Assembly (NCBI GenBank): GCA_965153355.1
Contig: OZ231126.1
Location: forward strand, 24,676,001-24,740,000
Direction: 5' to 3'
Length of the DNA stretch: 64,000 bases
Source of the DNA: Flaccisagitta enflata
Lineage: Eukaryota > Chaetognatha > Sagittoidea > Aphragmophora
The position numbers and the translations under genes were made by a program. Positions 49,777 to 63,300 of the stretch are shown here, one piece after another. The first letter of the stretch is position 1. The number at the start of each line of letters is the position of its first letter. The notes beneath the pieces were generated by a model, which did not search any database, was not told the origin of the DNA, and saw only the letters and a list, made by a program, of their open reading frames with translations.

Positions 49777-51301
49777 ATGAGTTCTTACTTTGTAAATTCG
49801 TTGTCCGCCGCGGCTGCTGTAGCCAATCAATGCTACGGCAACCAACAAGGGGGTATCGAAGCCCTGCAGCAGCAGCAGCAACAACATGGTTTCGGATCGC
49901 CACAACAACAGCAACAACAACAACAGCAACAACAGTCTCAGCAGCATCACGCCGCCGATCCGAACAGCATCGCGGCTGCGTTTCAAAACGCCACCAATGC
50001 CGCATCCGCTCACCAACTTCCTGGGGCCTACCACGGCTACGGCATGGCCGCCTATCAGCAACATCACCAACAACAGCAACAACAGCAACAACAACAACAA
50101 CAACAGCAACAGTTGGTGGGGAATCATAACGGCATGTCCGGAGTCAACGGCGTGGACGCGGGCTTCGGCGATCCACCTCTGAGTCCTAGTTCTTCCATGG
50201 AAAGCGCCTCACCTTCGCCAGTCTCCATGGCCACCGGAAATGGCTTCAGTGGCGATTTGTCGGCGCAAGTCGCCGCGGCAGCAGCCGCCGCGGCCGCTGC
50301 TGCAGCAGCAGCTGCCAACAACTCCGCCCCTTCCTCGTCCTCTTCCGCGTCATACTCAAAAGTCCAGATACCCCCGGTTTCGTCCATGCACTCCCAGTCG
50401 CCACAACAACAACAGCAACAGCAACATCATCATCACAGCAGCGGCAACAACGGCAACGGAAACCAAAGCCAATCCCAACAACATCATAACGGCACCGCCG
50501 GATCCCGTCACCAACAGAACTCGACTCCGCCGTTGGGTTTGCAACATAACCAACACTTGGCCGGTCTGGGGGCCGCCACTCCTCAGCCACCACCCGCTCA
50601 TCTTCACCACTCAACTCATTTGGCGCCTCCTCCTTCGCCGTCGACCGCCGGCGGAGGCGGGATGAGTCCCGGCAGCGTCGCTGGAAGATTGTCCGAACAT
50701 TTTACCGGCAGTGGTAGCGGCGGCGGCAGCGTGACTCCAACGGCTTCCTCTTCTTCCTCTTCCAATCATCTCAATCATCATAATCACAATCATCATCATC
50801 ACTCACAGCAGCAACACCAAAAATCTTCTTCATCATCTCGATCTGACGGGCCGCTGGGCGGAGGCAGTAGCGGAGCCGGCGGCGGCAACTCCTCTTCCTC
50901 TTCCTCCTCCTCGGTAGTGGCCTCTTCCTCTTCCTCATCCTCTTCCCCTTCCTCTTCCTTACATGCCTCGGGAAATTCGGCCTCTTCCTCTTCTTCCTCC
51001 TCCGCCAACAACAGTAACAACAATAACAACAACAATGCCAAAGGAACTTCCTCTTCCTCTGCCTCCTCTTCTTCGTCTCCATCTTCAAACGGCGCGTCGA
51101 CATCGAATAGCGGCGGTGGCAGCGGCGATGCGACAGCCGATTCCGCGGCCAACGCATCTCCGTCGTCGAGCGGCGGCAGCGGCAGCAGCGGCAGCAGCAG
51201 CAACGACGATGGCGACGGAGGCGAATCACCGACTCCTGCCACAACTTCCGCGCCTCAAGTCCAAATCTACCCGTGGATGCGGAAGGTTCACATGAGTCAC
51301 G
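49777..51301 (+). CDS. Hox5/Sex combs reduced-class homeobox protein, first coding exon (partial)
   Basis: Encodes the N-terminal 508 residues of a nuclear DNA-binding transcription factor that would pattern the anterior-posterior axis. Residues 1-8 (MSSYFVNS) are the conserved Hox5/Scr start. Residues 497-501 (IYPWM) are the hexapeptide that binds the TALE cofactor Extradenticle/Pbx. RKVHMSH follows, close to the RKLHISH of vertebrate Hox5. The start is supported by an in-frame TGA at 49741 and by A at -3. The exon ends at 51301 in phase 1, before GTGAGT; the open frame past it (to 51360) is intron read-through. The homeodomain is not in the window. The exon is unusually long: whole vertebrate Hox5 proteins have about 270 residues. 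The excess is low-complexity: poly-Gln (31-36, 43-53, 98-112), poly-Ala (166-180), His/Asn-rich and Ser/Gly/Asn-rich stretches (about 320-490). The Ala and Ser runs use mixed codons. Scr orthology is firm at group level; the species is unknown. Confidence 0.93.
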
Positions 51302-51307
51302 GTGAGT
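51302..51307 (+). other. Splice donor of Hox5 exon 1
   Basis: GTGAGT after CACG is a full consensus donor. It lies 7 codons after the hexapeptide, matching the usual Hox intron between hexapeptide and homeodomain. Confidence 0.85.
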
Positions 51308-51739
51308 TTGATGCAATAAAGTGGTTGGTCGGTTTTACTGATGAGCCGATCTGCGCGTAGCATCATGTTTAAAGAAACCAGCAACAAGCTAGGAAAAGAA
51401 CTTTAAACTGTAAAGTTAGATAGGTCAAGAATAAATTTCAAGAATGGGTATAATGTGTCCCAGGATATGAAGACAGTCAGAATACCATGGAAACCAAAAC
51501 GTACATTGCTTTAGATTTGTCGGATGGTAGATGGGTACTACACACTGTCCAAATGACCGTCAACGGGGTTATCAATTTGGTTATCTATCGGCTTTGTTGT
51601 CCGGATCATGGTCTAATTGTGTTTCAACACTGTCATTTTGCATAAAAGTGGGGAATTTCTTTGCCTACTTCCTCGTTCGAAAGTTCCTTGTCTGTCTCCT
51701 CGTTTGTTCGCCTGTCTGTTGTCTTGTCACTCTCGTTTT

Positions 51740-52290
51740 CCTAATCATCACCGTATGTCATTAAAGAGAAAACTCTCATTATCTGTGTGGATTGTCTGTA
51801 TCTTCCTCCTTGTCTACTTGCCTCTTCATATTATCATCTCATTAAAAAGCAAAGCTACAAGACTTTTCATTGTGGGTTGTTTCCATATCTGCTTCCTTGT
51901 CCGTTTTCTTGTGCGGATGATCATCTCATCTTGTGTCATTAAAGTTAGAACTTTCCTTGTCTGTCACCTTGTCTGTTTTCTTATACGGATGATCATATCA
52001 TCTTGTGTCATTAAAGTTAGGACTTTCCCTGTCTGTCTCCTTGTTTGTTTTTTTTTTTGTATGGATGATCATCTCATTTTGTGTCATTAAAGTTAAGTTG
52101 TCTGCTTCCTGGTATGTATGATCATCTCATTATACATCATAAAAATTAACACTTCCCCTTGTGGCTCGCTCGTTTCCTTGTCTCTTTCCTCGTCAGTCTC
52201 CTTGTCTGTCTCCTTGTCTGTTTTCTTGTATGGATGATCATCTCATCTTATGTCATTAAAGTTAAGACTTTCCCTTGTGGGTTTGGCGTT
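51740..52290. repeat. Degenerate minisatellite, unit about 60-80 bp
   Basis: Units share GGATGATCATCTCAT, GTGTCATTAAAGTTA and ACTTTCCTTGTCTG. GATGATCATCTCAT or variants recur at about 51916, 51987, 52064, 52118 and 52231. Confidence 0.75.
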
Positions 52291-52339
52291 GATGACTCTG
52301 CTTCAAACGAGTCACGTGATTTACGTAAGGCGACGTCTA

Positions 52340-52450
52340 CCGTTGATTATCGTCTTCATCGTCGTCGTCATCGTCTCTTCTTGTTCATCGTCGTCGTCGT
52401 CTTCGGGCAAATCGTCGCCATCGTCGTCGTCACCCACTTAATCGACGAGT
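52340..52450. repeat. CGT/TCG-rich trinucleotide stretch
   Basis: Short interrupted TCGTCG arrays, CpG-rich. Confidence 0.75.
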
Positions 52451-52681
52451 TCGTCATCATTTCCATGGTCGTTTGGTTTAGAGCAACGACTTTGACATTC
52501 AAATGATTGAGATAAAGACATCTTAATGGATTCTGATCGCGCTCACAGCCTTTTTATTTCGGGCTTTGCTTCCTTCTTGCGAGCTCACAATTTTTTCATT
52601 TTAGGTTTTGCTTCCTCCTCTCAAGCTCACCGCCTCTCGTTACAAGTTTTACTTCGTTCTTTTGCGCTCACATCACAGCCA

Positions 52682-53000
52682 TGTAGGTGGTTTAGGTGGA
52701 TTTAGGGGGTCGGTGACAGGCTGGTGAAATAAACTTTAGGGGTTGTCGCAATGGTCGCATTATCTAGATATCATCGAGATATTCCCTATGTAATATCTCG
52801 ATATTTTTCCCAATGCGACAACCCCTCAAGTTTAGTGGCCTAAACAGGCATTGTGTAGGTGGTTTAGGTGGATTTAGGCGGTCCGTGACAGGCTGGTGAA
52901 ATAAACTTCGTGGAGTGGGCTAAACAAGCATTGTGTAGGTGGTTTAGGTGGATTTAGGCGGTCCGTGACAGGCTGGTGAAATAAACTTCGTTGTGTGGCG
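52682..53000. repeat. 80-bp tandem repeat
   Basis: Two full units at 52841-52920 and 52921-53000 (TGTAGGTGGTTTAGGTGGAT and GTCCGTGACAGGCTGG). An earlier partial unit at 52682-52735 is separated by the element at 52731-52833. Confidence 0.85.
52731..52833. mobile_element. About 103-bp hairpin miniature element in the 80-bp repeat
   Basis: Ends AAACTTTAGGGGTTGTCGCA and the complement of AAACTTGAGGGGTTGTCGCA: 20-bp inverted repeats with one mismatch. Inner arms pair through ATATCATCGAGATATT and AATATCTCGATATT. The downstream repeat units show the uninterrupted AAACTTCG site. Confidence 0.75.
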
Positions 53001-53466
53001 ATTCACATTTTACATGGCTGTGTCGCATGGTCGATTTGTCGACCAGGGGGAGGGGGTGGCGTTTTGTATCCTGCCTTGTTTGTTTTAACTTCCAACTCAT
53101 TACTGCCTTGCTAACGACCTCCTCACTTTCAGTCTTTGTCGCGGCCTCTCTGTTTTCTAGCCTTTTCCTCATCACTTCACTCTCCCCTTAATTCCTTAGC
53201 ATCATACTCGACTTAAAAATGTGCAATGAGGGACTGAGAAGAAAGTTTTTTTCTCTTTTGCGGTTAGGCCAGGATGATATCATTTCCGTCATTGCTACAA
53301 GAGGACGAACAAGGACGAAGTGGCATGTGCTAATTGAGATATGACTTTGAGTAGAGTTTGCAAATACCTTCCATTTTTGGCAGAGGTTTTTTAACTCTCC
53401 ATTCACATCTCTCCCTTTTTTGAAGAAAACCTTAAGGACATCATATTACTAATTCCTTGTGTCTAT

Positions 53467-53830
53467 CTCTCCATTGGGTTTATCTCTCCATTTTTTGAAA
53501 ATACCTGTTATATGACTAATCATCTCTCCATTTTTGAACCATCTCTCCATTTTTTGAAAATACCCGCTATATGACTAATCATCTCTCCATTTTTGGACCA
53601 TCTCGCCATTTTTGAACAATCTCTCCATTTTTTGAAAATACCTGCAATATGACTAATCATCTCTCCATTTTTGAACCATCTCTCCATTTATTGAAAATAC
53701 CTGCTATATGACTAATCATCTCTCCATTTTTGAACCATCTCTCTATTTTTTGAAAATACCTGCTATATGACTAATCATCTCTCCATAATTGAACCATCTC
53801 TCCATTTATTGAAAATACCTGCTATATGAC
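53467..53830. repeat. 59-bp minisatellite
   Basis: About six units built from GAAAATACCTGCTATATGAC, TAATCATCTCTCCATTTTT and GAACCATCTCTCCATTTTTT. One unit carries an extra half. Confidence 0.9.
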
Positions 53831-54403
53831 ATTTTTGTACATTCGCATGTGACATCCAAGTAATATCCAATTGATTATGATTTATGCGTGCACGGACCAG
53901 ATGAAATGGATCCTCAGGGTGAACATAGCGTCCCGTATCTAGGTCCGCGAGTCGTGGTTAGAGAGGGATAAAATAACCTTGATCAAGCGCTAATGATGAT
54001 GGGGCATCGAAGGATAAGAATAATACGATATGTCATGACGTTGAGGTTCATCATCAAGGGCACTGTCGCTTCGAAAACAAGTTCTTCCATAGACTAATGG
54101 TAAAACATACACTCATAATATTGCAATTGCACGGGCCCATCATATTATGTGCGTCCTCGCACATCTATGAGCGGTTGTCCTAGCTTTATCCGCTAAGAAA
54201 TGGCATAGGGATGAAGACAGGTTGTCATGAATTTGAGTATTCACTATGGGATTTGCCTGTTTTTTGTTCGTTGTTACATAGAAACAAAAATCATTGAGTA
54301 AAAAAATCGTTTTTGGCGCCATCTTGAAGAAACTTTTATTTGCTCATGGATATCAAGTAGCTGTGACAATTCTGAATTGCATTATTAAGAAAAACGCCAA
54401 GAC
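53831..54403. other. No further feature recognised
   Basis: Anonymous intronic sequence. Confidence 0.45.
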
Positions 54404-54648
54404 AACAAGGCCGGATACACGGCTACCCCAGTCGCGTGCGGGTGGGCAGGGGCCATATTTGAGGTCAGTGGAGCATTTGGGCAGGAGCGGTATAGCCAAA
54501 AACCCCATAGAAGCCGAAAAAGTAAAGTGTGACGGACCGACGGACGGACGGACAGACGGACGGACGGACCGACGGACCGACGGACCGACGGATCGATGGA
54601 CCGACGGACCGACAAAGCGGGGTGTAGAGTCGCGTAGCACGCGACTAA
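54404..54648 (+). mobile_element. Family A1 element, intact
   Basis: AACAAGGCCGGATACACGG, CCAGTCGCGTGC, AAAGTGTGACGGACC, a long (GACG/GACC) core, then GTAGAGTCGCGTAGCACG and CGACTAAAAA. Very close to the copy at 39190. Confidence 0.88.
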
Positions 54649-55125
54649 AAATTGCTAAAAGAATAAAAAGACAATATTTGCCCTTTTTCCTATTGGTGAT
54701 ATTTTTCTTCAAACCTATGCCATTTCTAAACGAATAAAGCTACAGATACCAGACACGACTCAAATGAAAGATCTTACAAGCATCACCAACTTCAATCCAT
54801 TTTTCTTACGTTATGGCTCAAAAGAAAAATTTTGAAATCCGCCATTTTTTATGCCCCCAAGGTTATCCCTGTTTAATTGCTTGGGTTGTCTTGTTCTATT
54901 GCATCGACTTCGTACCGGAAATGTCGCTTTTGCTTGCGCAGGTAAGAAGCCTCACTGTTCCGTGTTGCTTTGTGTTGTTTTGTTTTGTGTTGTTTTGTGA
55001 CGTGTTGTGTTATGTTGTTTTGTGTTGTGTGCTGTGTTGTATCGTCATTCGGTGATGAAGGGAGCGGTTGAAGTTCTCTCTCACGATTCGCCACCTGTGT
55101 TCCCGGGTTTGATGATCGATGGAAT
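54649..55125. other. No further feature recognised
   Basis: Anonymous. TGTTTTGTGTTG-rich degenerate text lies at 54965-55040. Confidence 0.45.
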
Positions 55126-55126
55126 G

Positions 55127-55625
<499 letters not shown>

Positions 55626-55784
55626 GAGGTTGTTTGGCATCTGGAGTTTGGTTTGTCGTTGATGGATCGTGTTTGCCTCACAGATTCAGGTTTTGGTCGC
55701 GAATCTTTGCTTTGAGATCTTTCTCTCTTTTTTCCACTTCCGCAGTTTTCCATTTCTATCTTCCTTTCTCGCTGTTTTTCTACC

Positions 55785-56185
<401 letters not shown>

Positions 56186-56275
56186 ACTTCTTTCCTGTTT
56201 TTAGCTTCTTTTTCATCAAGAATTTTCTGCATGAGAATTGAAACTGGAAAAAAGGACGGAAAAAAAAATGGAGGA

Positions 56276-56331
56276 TGAGGAGGAGGAGGAGGAGGAGGAG
56301 GAGGAGGAGGAGGAGGAGGAGGAGGAGGAGT
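56276..56331. repeat. (GGA)n microsatellite
   Basis: About 18 GGA units. Confidence 0.9.
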
Positions 56332-56492
56332 AGAAGAAGAGGCGTGTAGAAAATGGAGATTTTTTTTCCTTTTTCATCAAAATCTATCTCTGGAGTGTCA
56401 TGTAAATCCCCAAGTTTGTTTTCTTAAGTGCGATCTTTGTAAACATGGCTATTTTGATTGTAAAATGGCATCATCACTGATGAAATCGTCTT

Positions 56493-56627
<135 letters not shown>

Positions 56628-56978
56628 CAATTCAATCTATTTTCTCCATCCTCCACCAGTCCACCACTCTCTCTCCTCTAACCTCTCTTCAGGATCCTTT
56701 GTCATACTATCCACCAACTGGCTCCATCCGTTACCATTTTTTTGCCATCTACGTCTGAGTGAAAAATCGTCAGTGAGTGTCAGACTCGGGGTTCACTTCC
56801 CGTCTTTTTGCCACCAACATCGCCAGACGTTGGTAACCCCTCAAAAAATCTCCTCTTCCTCTTCTTCCCCATCCCCCCCTTCCTCTTCCCCCTCCTCTCA
56901 TTCTTCCTCCTCCTCCATTTTCTTTTTTTTTCTCCTTTTCTCTTCTTTTTGCTTTCCACGTCTTGTGTGGTCTGATAA

Positions 56979-57111
<133 letters not shown>

Positions 57112-57164
57112 CTCTTTCCTTTCTGGATCTCTCTTTTCCTCGCTTTCTGTCTCAGCACGCAGTT

Positions 57165-57371
57165 TCTGTCTGTCTGTCTGTCTATTTGTCTGTCTATCTG
57201 TTCGTCTCACTGTTTTCCTTTCTTTCTGACTGACTGTCTGTGTGTCTGTCTTTCTGACTTTTTGTCTGTCTGTCAGTCTGTCTGTCTTTTTGTCATTCTG
57301 CCTGTCTGTCTTTCTGTCTACTTTTTTGGCTCACTTTTTGTCTACTTGTCTGTCTGTCTGTCTGTCTGTCT
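57165..57371. repeat. Degenerate (TGTC)n tract
   Basis: TGTC-rich text with many TTTC and GACT variants, downstream of the TC array. Confidence 0.85.
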
Positions 57372-57647
57372 TCTTCATGATTCCACGATTTCTTCTGGTA
57401 ATTATAAACAAATTATTTCTTTGTAGCCATCCAACTGCTCGTTTACAATCATCAATCTGCGACGAGGGGCGTCAGTTTTCACATCACAAGCTAAATGATC
57501 ATTGTTTGATATTTTTCAACTTTCATTGCTTCATTTCTTGCTTCGATTCTTCCGATTTTCATAGTGTATAATAGCTGTAAAAAAATCGCTGTAAAAAGAT
57601 ATCAAACATTAATTTTAAAGTTACTTCCTTCAACTCAGCCTAATTAT

Positions 57648-57666
57648 CCCCCCCCCCCCCCCCCCC
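57648..57666. repeat. Poly-C run
   Basis: About 18-19 consecutive C. Confidence 0.9.
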
Positions 57667-57758
57667 AGAAATATAAATCTTTAGATTTTATCAAACATTA
57701 TTTGTCCTGTCTTTGGCTTTAGAATCGCAAAGTGTTTTTGCAAGAGTTTCGCAGAGTT

Positions 57759-58000
57759 CACCTTGATCTGGGGGCTGAGAAAAACCCGAGATGAATCTAG
57801 CATGTTTCAATAGCTTAATTTACATGAAAAGCATACTTCTAGTTAACCCAGTGAGATAAAATTTTAACTGAAGCTCTGCAAAACCATCGGCTTTCTTCAT
57901 GTAAAATTTCATCCCACTGGGGCAACTAGAAGTATGCTTTTCATGTAATTTAAGCTATTTAGATTCATCTCGGGTTTTTCTCAGCCCCCAGATCAAGGTG
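57759..58000. mobile_element. 242-bp foldback element
   Basis: CACCTTGATCTGGGGGCTGA and TCAGCCCCCAGATCAAGGTG are exact complements at the ends. Arms of about 105-110 bp also share AAAAACCCGAGATGAATCT and AAAAGCATACTTCTAGTT with few mismatches and one small indel. Confidence 0.9.
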
Positions 58001-58278
58001 GAGTTGAGTGTTGGTTGACATGGTGTTGCGCAATTTTAAGATGTTAGCATCAAACAGTCACAGTTGAGAGTTGGTTTGCACGGTGATATGGTAATTTTCT
58101 CCTAACTCCGTTTCTTGCAATGGTAATAAAATGGTACGAAGGGAATAAAAACGATTTTTCATCCTTCCTGGGTCGAAGCTAGGTGAAAAATGATTTTCTT
58201 TTCCCTTAGAATTGATTTGCATTTTTGAAAAAAAAACGAAGTCTTTGAACTTGGAAGAAAAAACGGGAAGGGGCTCAA

Positions 58279-58282
<4 letters not shown>

Positions 58283-58359
<77 letters not shown>
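58283..58359. repeat. (GA)n microsatellite
   Basis: About 38 GA units. Confidence 0.95.
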
Positions 58360-58360
<1 letters not shown>

Positions 58361-58563
58361 ATTGCATATCTCTCAGTCAGTGTGGTCCGCCTCTGATCTG
58401 AATATTTAATGGAAATGGACAACAACCCTCCAAAGAAAAAGGATGGTGAAACCCCCTCCGCAATTTTTCAAAACTTCAACCCCTGATCTAATTTGCATAC
58501 GTCTGACTTTGACTGCATACATCTAACGCTCCGGACTGAGAGATAGTGTTTGTTAAAGAGAGG

Positions 58564-59545
<982 letters not shown>

Positions 59546-59749
59546 TTTTGGAGGGGGTTGGCAGTCAACACCACTATGTTATACAACTTCAGCGAATACC
59601 TCCCCCACCTCGTCCGCGCTGCCCATTGCAAAAACAGGCAGCATCATCGATATCAACATCGTCTTACCCCCCTTTCCATCCCAACTGCCTACAGAGCCTG
59701 CCTTCACAACCTCCACTTCCATCGCTCCCCGCTACCATCTCCTTTTCCA

Positions 59750-60075
59750 CCATCGCCAATGCCATATTCACTGTCACCGCCACCTCCACTACCACCGTCA
59801 GTGCCATATTCACTGTCGCCATCACCTCCACCACCATCGCTGCCTGCTCCATTATCACCATCGCCTTTTCCACCACCGACAATGCCTTATTCCTTGTCAC
59901 CGCCACCTCCACTACCACCGTCAATGCCATATTCACTATCACCGCTCAATCCACTAGCATCTCTACGAGCACCGCCTCCCGCGATCATCTACACTACCAC
60001 ATTCTTCGACACTGTTACCATCGCCACCACCGCCTTCTCCACCACCACCGCCGCCTCCTATCACTACTGTCACCT
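59750..60075 (+). repeat. 42-bp repeat encoding a proline-rich motif in one frame
   Basis: Five partial or full units run from about 59756 to 59950. In one + frame they read (M/V)PYSLSPPPPLPPS, with a PAPLSPSPFPPPT variant in the middle. The frame is open from 59558 to 60124, but after about 59975 the Pro/Ser character continues in a neighbouring frame. It could be part of an exon, a decayed exon, or a non-coding minisatellite. No homology was recognised, and it lies within the putative Hox intron. Confidence 0.4.
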
Positions 60076-60125
60076 TCTCTGCCGCTCTCTCTCTTTCTCC
60101 ACCGCCGCGGCTATTCTGATCTGAT

Positions 60126-61168
60126 GAGGCCGAATCGCGGGCGATTTTAATCGTTTGAGGTCGCAGTTGGATCATCGGAGGCCTCATGCCCCAATTATGA
60201 CGCATCCAATTCGAAAATCATCAAGGAACCTCACGTGCCCTCGTTCATCCCCCGCGCGACCCCTAACCACCCCCGTGTGACCCCTAACCACCTAACTCCC
60301 CCGCTTTCTCTCCTCCGCTCATTTGATGCCTATGTACGATCCACATGGACGGACGCGGGCCACCACGGGCTTCACATTCATTTTTCACACATTAAGGGAT
60401 TCAAGAGAGGGGTGGGGGAGGGTGACGATTCTTAGAGGGTGTAAGAGGAGGAGATGGAGATAGAGATATTTGATGAGTGAATGATGGAAGGCAGATTGAA
60501 GAAAAACGCGAAAAATAGTATTCGAATAATGTTCGCTATGATAACACAGGGCTTACTCCAGAACACTTCCTACCGGCGCCAGAACTTTATCGTCCTCCCT
60601 TAGCTTTTCCAACGCTTTCTGCATTTCTCTCTTCACTCTCATAAGTATCGTCTTTAACCGTTCAGTTACTGCATACATGGAAATAGCTGGAATAACGCTT
60701 GGAAGGATAAAAACATCTTGTCCTGTATGACCAGTAAGAGAAAAAAAGTTTGACTGAGCATTTTCCGTAACTTATTTCATTTCACTGGCTTAAGCAAAAG
60801 TAGGATTTTCATGGTCTCTTTGCCCAAGTGAGTCATTCCTGTAATTCAGCGATTGGCCCGCGTAGTCTCTCAGCACAAAGTTGCCGCCTTACCGGTCTAT
60901 CATTTGGTCGGTCGTTTGGTCGTTTTCGTCCGTGTATGTCCTAATTTTATCCTCTCTGGATCCACGTGGCGAGTCTTACATATATCGTTCATCGATTCTC
61001 AAGGGCTTTGAGCCAGATATAACTTCCTGTAAATTGTGTTGTATCTTTTTTCTTTTGCCTTCCAACGGTCCAGGGTTTTCCTCCCACCAAAACATGGACC
61101 AACATTTTATCAAGATATCAAGTGTTTAATCCATCCTCTCATCATCTTCTTCATCATTTTAGGACCTT
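60126..61168. other. No gene recognised
   Basis: Anonymous. CCCCTAACCACC with (C/G)GTGACC-like text is locally repeated at 60255-60300. Confidence 0.45.
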
Positions 61169-61411
61169 TTTTAGTCGCATACTACGCGACTATACACCCC
61201 GCTTTGTCGGTCGGTCGGTCGGTCCGTCCGTCCGTCCGTTGATCCGTCCGTCAGTCCGTCCGTCTGTCCATCGGTCCATCCGTCACACATTCCTTTTTTT
61301 CTGTTTTTGCGGTCTTTGGCCTCACAACTCCTGCCCAAACGGTCAAGTGACCTCAAATACGGCCCCTGCCCACCCGCACGCGACTGGGGTAGCCGTGTAT
61401 CCGGCCTTGTT
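61169..61411 (-). mobile_element. Family A1 element
   Basis: TTTTAGTCGCATACTACGCGACT start, GCTTTGTCGGTCGGTC and GTCCGTCC core, then GCACGCGACTGGGG and GTGTATCCGGCCTTGTT. One arm of the hairpin carries a G to A change. Confidence 0.85.
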
Positions 61412-61866
61412 GGTGTTTACAATACTTCGCTGTTCATTGAATATCGTCGTCTATGGTGTTCCGCTCGCAGCACTCCACTATTACCACGTATCCTTTCAAT
61501 TCTATTTCTCCCCATCTCTCCATCTCCCCATCTCTCCACCTTTCTCCGTCACTTCCAGCTTTCAATCACTGTCCCTTGCTTAATTTTTCCTCTTCACCAT
61601 CACCATCTACTGTTTCACAACATCCTCCCTTATATTTGCATTGGCCTAATATTTCATGTCCTTTCGTGTTTGCACCCACACGCTGTTCCTTTGATTTCTT
61701 TGTCCCATTCTCCCTCTTTCCATCATCCACATCCTTGATGCCCATGCCCAAGCCTCTTTCTTCTCCTCTTCCGCTTCCTCATATTTTCGCTTGACTTGTC
61801 CCTCGGCCCCGCCCATATCCTCTGCCGGCGGCCTTGAATCATCATTCATACATTTTTCTACATTTA
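61412..61866. other. No gene recognised
   Basis: C/T-rich anonymous sequence with short repeats of CCATCTCTCCA at about 61512-61540. Confidence 0.45.
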
Positions 61867-62481
61867 TACTATCTAGAACATAAGTATATCGACAGTATGG
61901 GAATTGGTTTATTCATTAGTAAAAGATCCATAGAAAGGCCTCAAAAATGTATCAAACATCTAATATCACATCTATGGGCTTCAACAATCTACTTATTGCG
62001 GATTTTCTAAGCATTTTAACACAATTCTTTTGCATGAAAGCACGATAACTTATCCTGCTGAAATTGGATTTCCATAAATACCTAAGTAAATGTTATGTTC
62101 TCCTTTTTGCTTTAGTTGTAATCCCAATGACTCAGAGACTATGAAATCAACCAAGAAAATGTAACCAAGGCGTTTGGTGTTTGTATTAAGAACCAAAAAT
62201 AAGATGAAAAAACCTCCCAATGTATCTGAATAGAGACTTTATTACTTAAAGCAAAAACTTTTAAGAAACAAGATCCATTTTTTCATCATTTTTCAATTGG
62301 AGTATCAATTTTATTTTGCTTGTCATTTCTAAACGCCTTGAGCTAAAAGGATGCGGTTTGCAGCACCTGGTCAGAAATTCAAAGTAGTTTTAGAATCTCA
62401 CTGATTTTTATATAAATTTCTTATTTTAAACAGAGTTCTTGCCCAAAATGCCTGTCGATATACTTATGTTCTAGATAGTAC
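61867..62481. mobile_element. 615-bp foldback element
   Basis: TACTATCTAGAACATAAGTA...CGACAG at the left and its exact complement at 62452-62481. The interior contains GATGCGGTTTGCAG, shared with the element at 18070. Confidence 0.8.
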
Positions 62482-62574
62482 ATATCTGGTATGTCTGTCC
62501 ATATTTCTGTCTTTGGGTTTCAATTCTTGTCTTCCTTCTTACATACATAACTATCAATCGCTAACTATCTATCT

Positions 62575-62674
62575 ATGTATCTATCCTTCTATCAATCCAT
62601 CCATCAATCCATCCATCCATCCATCCATCCATCCATCCATCCATCCACCCGTCCATCTATCTATCTATCTATCA

Positions 62675-62745
<71 letters not shown>

Positions 62746-62765
62746 GCTCTATCTACCTATCAAAA

Positions 62766-62828
<63 letters not shown>

Positions 62829-62842
62829 AAAAATCTATCTAT

Positions 62843-62883
<41 letters not shown>

Positions 62884-62930
62884 AATCTATCTATCTATCT
62901 ATCTTTCGCTCTATCTACCTATCAAAATCT
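62575..62930. repeat. (CATC)n and (ATCT)n arrays
   Basis: CATC units at 62592-62650, then ATCT arrays interrupted twice by a shared spacer (TTTCGCTCTATCTACC). Confidence 0.95.
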
Positions 62931-62987
62931 ATCTACCCATCTGTCCTTGATTCATTTTGCTTGATTTTTCTAGCAATTTATTTTCGT

Positions 62988-62990
<3 letters not shown>

Positions 62991-63030
<40 letters not shown>
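62991..63030. repeat. (CT)n microsatellite
   Basis: About 19 CT units. Confidence 0.9.
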
Positions 63031-63032
<2 letters not shown>

Positions 63033-63203
63033 ATTCATGCGATAATCAAATAGTTTTTTCACGGTTTGAGTGGAAGGGAGCGGCGATTTGAAATTGGATT
63101 AGCCAACCCACAATCATATCGTGTTCAGTTTCAGTGGACAAGCCACTTTTCAAATGCGAGGAGGAGTTACGTGGGTCGTTTTATGCTTCTATGGAGGAGG
63201 TAT

Positions 63204-63252
63204 CTAAAGTCCGAAGTATCTAAAGTATCTAAAGTATCTAAAGTATCTAAAG
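63204..63252. repeat. 9-bp tandem repeat
   Basis: Five to six units of AGTATCTAA. Confidence 0.9.
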
Positions 63253-63300
63253 TACAGTGCTCTTTGGGATTGTAAGAAATTTCGTTCTACGTATCGGCCA

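Noticed and set aside
50246-51316. Long antisense frames opposite the Hox exon
   Set aside because: Shadows of the GC-biased, repetitive sense codons.
51302-51360. Continuation of the Hox open frame to the stop at 51358
   Set aside because: The frame crosses a consensus donor and would end the protein without a homeodomain, so intron read-through is the simpler explanation.
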